A stretch of 9,006 nucleotides of DNA from Gammaproteobacteria bacterium (GTDB lineage Bacteria; Pseudomonadota; Gammaproteobacteria; UBA9214). Shown piece by piece: positions 6,681-9,006 of the stretch. Positions within the stretch are counted from its first letter, which is position 1. Each line of letters begins with the position of its first letter. Location of the stretch: contig DAOVVG010000077.1 of NCBI GenBank assembly GCA_030632175.1, positions 1 to 9,006 on the forward strand, read 5' to 3'. The notes beneath the pieces were generated by a model. That model made no database searches, had not been told where the DNA came from, and worked only from the letters and a program-made list of their open reading frames with translations. The translations under genes were made by a program, and so were the position numbers.

Positions 6681-7625
6681 GTGAATAACGAAGATTACAC
6701 AAACCATCTTCAGGTACTCGGTGTCGACCACGACAGCAGCTGGTCCGATATCAAGACTGCATTTCAGCGTGCAGCGAGGGAATGGCACCCGGACCGGCAT
6801 ATCGAGGAACCGGAGAAACAGAAGCTTGCTGAGGAACGCTTCAAGATTATCAGCCAGGCTTATAATGCGCTTTCCAGCTATTACCAACGTCACGGCAGGT
6901 TACCTGGAGACCCTGCACAAGCGCAGGAGGCTTCACCGCTGGCAGAGGAACAGGGATTCGAAGCCCCGCGCCAGGCCGGCACATCTATCTGGTCACGCCA
7001 TGCAAGCGAAGAAGAAAGCATGTTATGGCATATCATAGTACGCCGGTCTGCCATTGTGCTACTCAGTATTGGCACCGCTATTGCACTCCTTATTCTGCTT
7101 CTATCTGCGGATGGGCCGTTCAGTAACCTTGCCGCAGACAGGCCATATACTGCCGGGAAGCCCCTCGGGGGGAACGGACCCGGATCCCGACCGTTGAACC
7201 TGGTTCGTCCGGACTCTCCTGCAGTGGCTGTAAAACCAGTGCAGCATCACTCAAAATCACTGGCCCTTGGCGCTACCTTTGGCGAAACGCAGGATATTCT
7301 TGGTGTACCTGCACGCGTTGAAGGAGACATCTGGTTCTATGGCAAATCTGAAATTCATTTTAAAGACGGTTTTGTTGCAGACTGGATAATCAGCGATTCT
7401 GCCCCCCTCAATGTTAGCCTCACGCGCAAACGTGTGTCAGCGCCGCTGAAGACATACATTATTGTCGGAGATACCAAGGCCGAAATACTGCGCATACAGG
7501 GCTCACCGATCTGGAAAACCAATAGTGTGTGGAAATACAAAATATCGAAGATTTTTTTCTCGGGAGACAAGGTAACCGGCTGGTACAGTTCCCCCCTTGA
7601 CCCTCTGAAGATAAAGAAGCACTAA
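6681..7625 (+). CDS. J-domain membrane protein with two periplasmic BamE-like repeats
   Basis: A 314-residue protein starting at GTG. Residues about 6-70 are a J-domain (YTNHLQVLGV, the HPD motif at 36-38 in EWHPDRH, FKIISQAYNAL at 54-64), so it should stimulate a DnaK-type Hsp70 in the cytoplasm. A linker leads to one hydrophobic helix (about 123-142) preceded by Arg121-Arg122, which predicts the N-terminus inside and the C-terminus in the periplasm. The C-terminal part holds two gap-free repeats, 194-235 and 260-301. They share G-x-T, G-x-P, W-x-Y, F and a final W, with about 13 of 42 positions identical by eye. Their pattern recalls BamE/SmpA-type domains (inference). No Shine-Dalgarno precedes the GTG, but the J-domain begins almost at once, so the start is likely right. 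Transcribed against the EPS genes on both sides; its role in EPS is not established. Confidence 0.85.
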   Translation: MNNEDYTNHLQVLGVDHDSSWSDIKTAFQRAAREWHPDRHIEEPEKQKLAEERFKIISQAYNALSSYYQRHGRLPGDPAQAQEASPLAEEQGFEAPRQAGTSIWSRHASEEESMLWHIIVRRSAIVLLSIGTAIALLILLLSADGPFSNLAADRPYTAGKPLGGNGPGSRPLNLVRPDSPAVAVKPVQHHSKSLALGATFGETQDILGVPARVEGDIWFYGKSEIHFKDGFVADWIISDSAPLNVSLTRKRVSAPLKTYIIVGDTKAEILRIQGSPIWKTNSVWKYKISKIFFSGDKVTGWYSSPLDPLKIKKH

Positions 7626-7636
7626 AATCCACCGGG

Positions 7637-7662
7637 TATTCAGCGCGCGCCGCGACTGAATA
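7637..7662. terminator. Strong hairpin at the convergent gene junction, candidate bidirectional terminator
   Basis: TATTCAG (7637-7643) pairs with CTGAATA (7656-7662). Inside it CGCG (7644-7647) pairs with CGCG (7651-7654) around a 3-nt loop, leaving A7655 as a single bulge. It sits 12 nt past the J-domain stop and overlaps the stop of the sugar transferase, where a shared terminator would be expected. A clear U-tract is missing on both sides, so intrinsic termination may be weak. Confidence 0.45.
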
Positions 7663-9006
7663 ATACAACTTCAGCGGTATGCAACATAACCGTCAGATCA
7701 AGGAACATACTGTGATTCTTGACGTAATAAAGGTCATACTGCAGCTTCTCCCTGGCATCATGTTCCGAGGAACCATAAGGGTAACAGAGTTGCGCCCAGC
7801 CACTGAGGCCCGGCTTCACCCGGTGCCGCTCATGATAATACGGGATATTTTCCGATAGTTGAGTGACAAATTGAGGCCGCTCGGGTCTTGGCCCGACAAA
7901 ACTCATTTCACCCTTTAGCACATTAAGAATCTGGGGCAACTCATCAATTCGGAACTTGCGCAAGGCTGCACCGACCCGCGTTACCCGTTGGTCGCCCACC
8001 TGCGCCCACTGCAGTTGACCGGACTTCTCCGCATCGACTGACATACTGCGGAATTTTCGTATCTTGAACGGCTTGCCATCCTGTCCGATGCGCACCTGGC
8101 TGTAGAACACCGGCCCTCTGCCGCCGCTTTCCAGGTAAATAATCAGCATCGTAAGCAGCATTACAGGCCAGGCGAACAAAAGCAGAAACAGGCTTGCCAG
8201 TATATCAAACGTGCGTTTACTAAACTCACGCACGAAATTCTGGCTAAAGCCGTCAGAGAAAATCATCCAGCTGGGATGTAAAAGATCAATCCGGATTTTC
8301 CCGGTTTCCCGCTCGAAAAACGTCAGCAAATCTGTCACCTCAATACCGGACATTCTGCAATCCAGGAGGCCATCTACAGGAAACTGCTCACGGCGATCGT
8401 CCATGGCAATCACATATTCATCGATCCTTTCGGCAAGCGCGTAATCCCGTAATGATTTCTTCAGTTCTATCAAATGACCGGAATCGATCACCTGCTGCTC
8501 CCCTGGCATGAGCACATAGCCCACAATATCAAACCCCCGGCGATCAGAACGCCGCCGCAGGCTCATCAGGCTGTTGGCCCTGACGCCTGCCCCCAGTATG
8601 ACCACACGCCGTTTCAGCAGGTCCTGCGCGAAATGAAGAAACAGGATGTGGGCCGTTGTTATCCCTATAAACGAAATACCGAGTGCCAGCGCCAGCGCGC
8701 CACGCCCGGTAAACAGTGACGGGAACATGTAAAACAGGGCCGTCAAACCGAAGGTTCCAACAAGGTAACTGGTGAAGATACGGAAAATGACGCCGACAGT
8801 GCGTTCCCGCAAGCGCGCCTGAAACAATCCCATGGCGGTCAGACTGGACAACATGACACAGCCGAACACCAGCGCGCGCGGCAACAACCAGCCGATGCTT
8901 TCGGCAATCTCGCTTGGGTCGTAGTAGAAACGCAGGTGGGCGCCGGCGTAGACCGAACCCACCAAAATCAAGAACTCCGTTATCCCCAGTATTAACAAAG
9001 GGATAC
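7640..9006 (-). CDS. XrtA-system undecaprenyl-phosphate sugar phosphotransferase (EpsB-like), 5' end cut by window
   Basis: The frame stays open to the window edge. A TTG at 8998 could be read as a start, but the family usually has some residues before this point, so the true start is probably outside. At least 452 residues are visible; positions count from 8998. Several N-terminal membrane helices (about 1-20, 38-58, 68-92, 98-120) precede a nucleotide-binding-like fold (RRVVILGAGVRANSL, 130-144). FFERETGKIRIDLL and SWMIFSDGF (227-251) are typical of the exosortase-linked family (TIGR03013 type). A further hydrophobic segment (262-288) leads into the bacterial sugar transferase domain: KIRKFRSM (312-319), IDELPQILNVLKGEMSFVGP (351-370; D352-E353 match the PglC-type catalytic Asp-Glu), RPERP (371-375), KPGLSGWAQ (395-403) and YDLYYVKN (421-428). 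It moves a sugar-1-phosphate from a nucleotide sugar to undecaprenyl phosphate, the first step of EPS repeat-unit assembly. The sugar is not deducible. Confidence 0.93.
   Translation of the reverse strand, partial: IPLLILGITEFLILVGSVYAGAHLRFYYDPSEIAESIGWLLPRALVFGCVMLSSLTAMGLFQARLRERTVGVIFRIFTSYLVGTFGLTALFYMFPSLFTGRGALALALGISFIGITTAHILFLHFAQDLLKRRVVILGAGVRANSLMSLRRRSDRRGFDIVGYVLMPGEQQVIDSGHLIELKKSLRDYALAERIDEYVIAMDDRREQFPVDGLLDCRMSGIEVTDLLTFFERETGKIRIDLLHPSWMIFSDGFSQNFVREFSKRTFDILASLFLLLFAWPVMLLTMLIIYLESGGRGPVFYSQVRIGQDGKPFKIRKFRSMSVDAEKSGQLQWAQVGDQRVTRVGAALRKFRIDELPQILNVLKGEMSFVGPRPERPQFVTQLSENIPYYHERHRVKPGLSGWAQLCYPYGSSEHDAREKLQYDLYYVKNHSMFLDLTVMLHTAEVVLFSRGAR

Noticed and set aside
1..9006. 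Exosortase, PEP-CTERM substrate protein, CRISPR array, tRNA/rRNA, insertion sequence
   Set aside because: None was seen: no C-terminal PEP motif with helix and basic tail in any gene, no regularly spaced repeats, no transposase, no RNA gene signature.

Overview
This window is most of an exopolysaccharide (EPS) biosynthesis and export operon of the exosortase A (XrtA) / PEP-CTERM type. That system is best known from Gram-negative environmental proteobacteria. The moderate GC content, the EPS gene order, an outer-membrane barrel protein, a lipoprotein exporter and a BamE-like envelope domain all fit a free-living or sediment/aquatic beta- or gammaproteobacterium. The species cannot be named from this sequence. 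The exosortase, the FemAB-like protein, the PrsK/PrsR regulators and any PEP-CTERM substrate are not in the window and would be expected outside it.

Layout, reading the main (minus) strand from right to left. At the right edge is the priming undecaprenyl-phosphate sugar phosphotransferase (9006 to 7640, 5' end cut by the window). A plus-strand gene (6681-7625) then interrupts the series. It encodes a J-domain protein with one membrane segment and two BamE-like repeats, and it converges on the transferase gene with only 14 bases between them. A 498-base region without a convincing gene (6183-6680) lies between this gene and the next minus-strand run and should hold divergent promoters. From 6182 leftward six genes follow closely: a short Wza-like export lipoprotein (6182-5547), a Wzz-like chain-length determinant (5518-3977), a BY-kinase-like ATPase (3975-3142), an outer-membrane beta-barrel protein (3106-1751), an ExeA/GspA-like AAA ATPase (1696-833) and a polysaccharide deacetylase (769 to the left edge, 3' end cut).

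How the genes work together (family knowledge plus inference): the transferase loads the first sugar phosphate on undecaprenyl phosphate in the inner membrane; the chain-length protein and its kinase-like partner govern polymer length; the export lipoprotein and the beta barrel probably form the periplasmic and outer-membrane conduit; the deacetylase modifies the polymer. The ExeA-like ATPase is conserved in these loci but has no assigned job.

The most notable oddities are: (1) the kinase homologue has lost the Walker A lysine and part of Walker A', so it looks like a pseudokinase; (2) an envelope-spanning J-domain/BamE-repeat protein sits in antiparallel orientation between the priming transferase and the exporter; (3) the export protein is short and sits with a beta barrel, which suggests a two-part exporter; (4) a run of eight G lies early in the deacetylase coding sequence; (5) a perfect 15-bp tandem duplication lies just before the ATPase gene.
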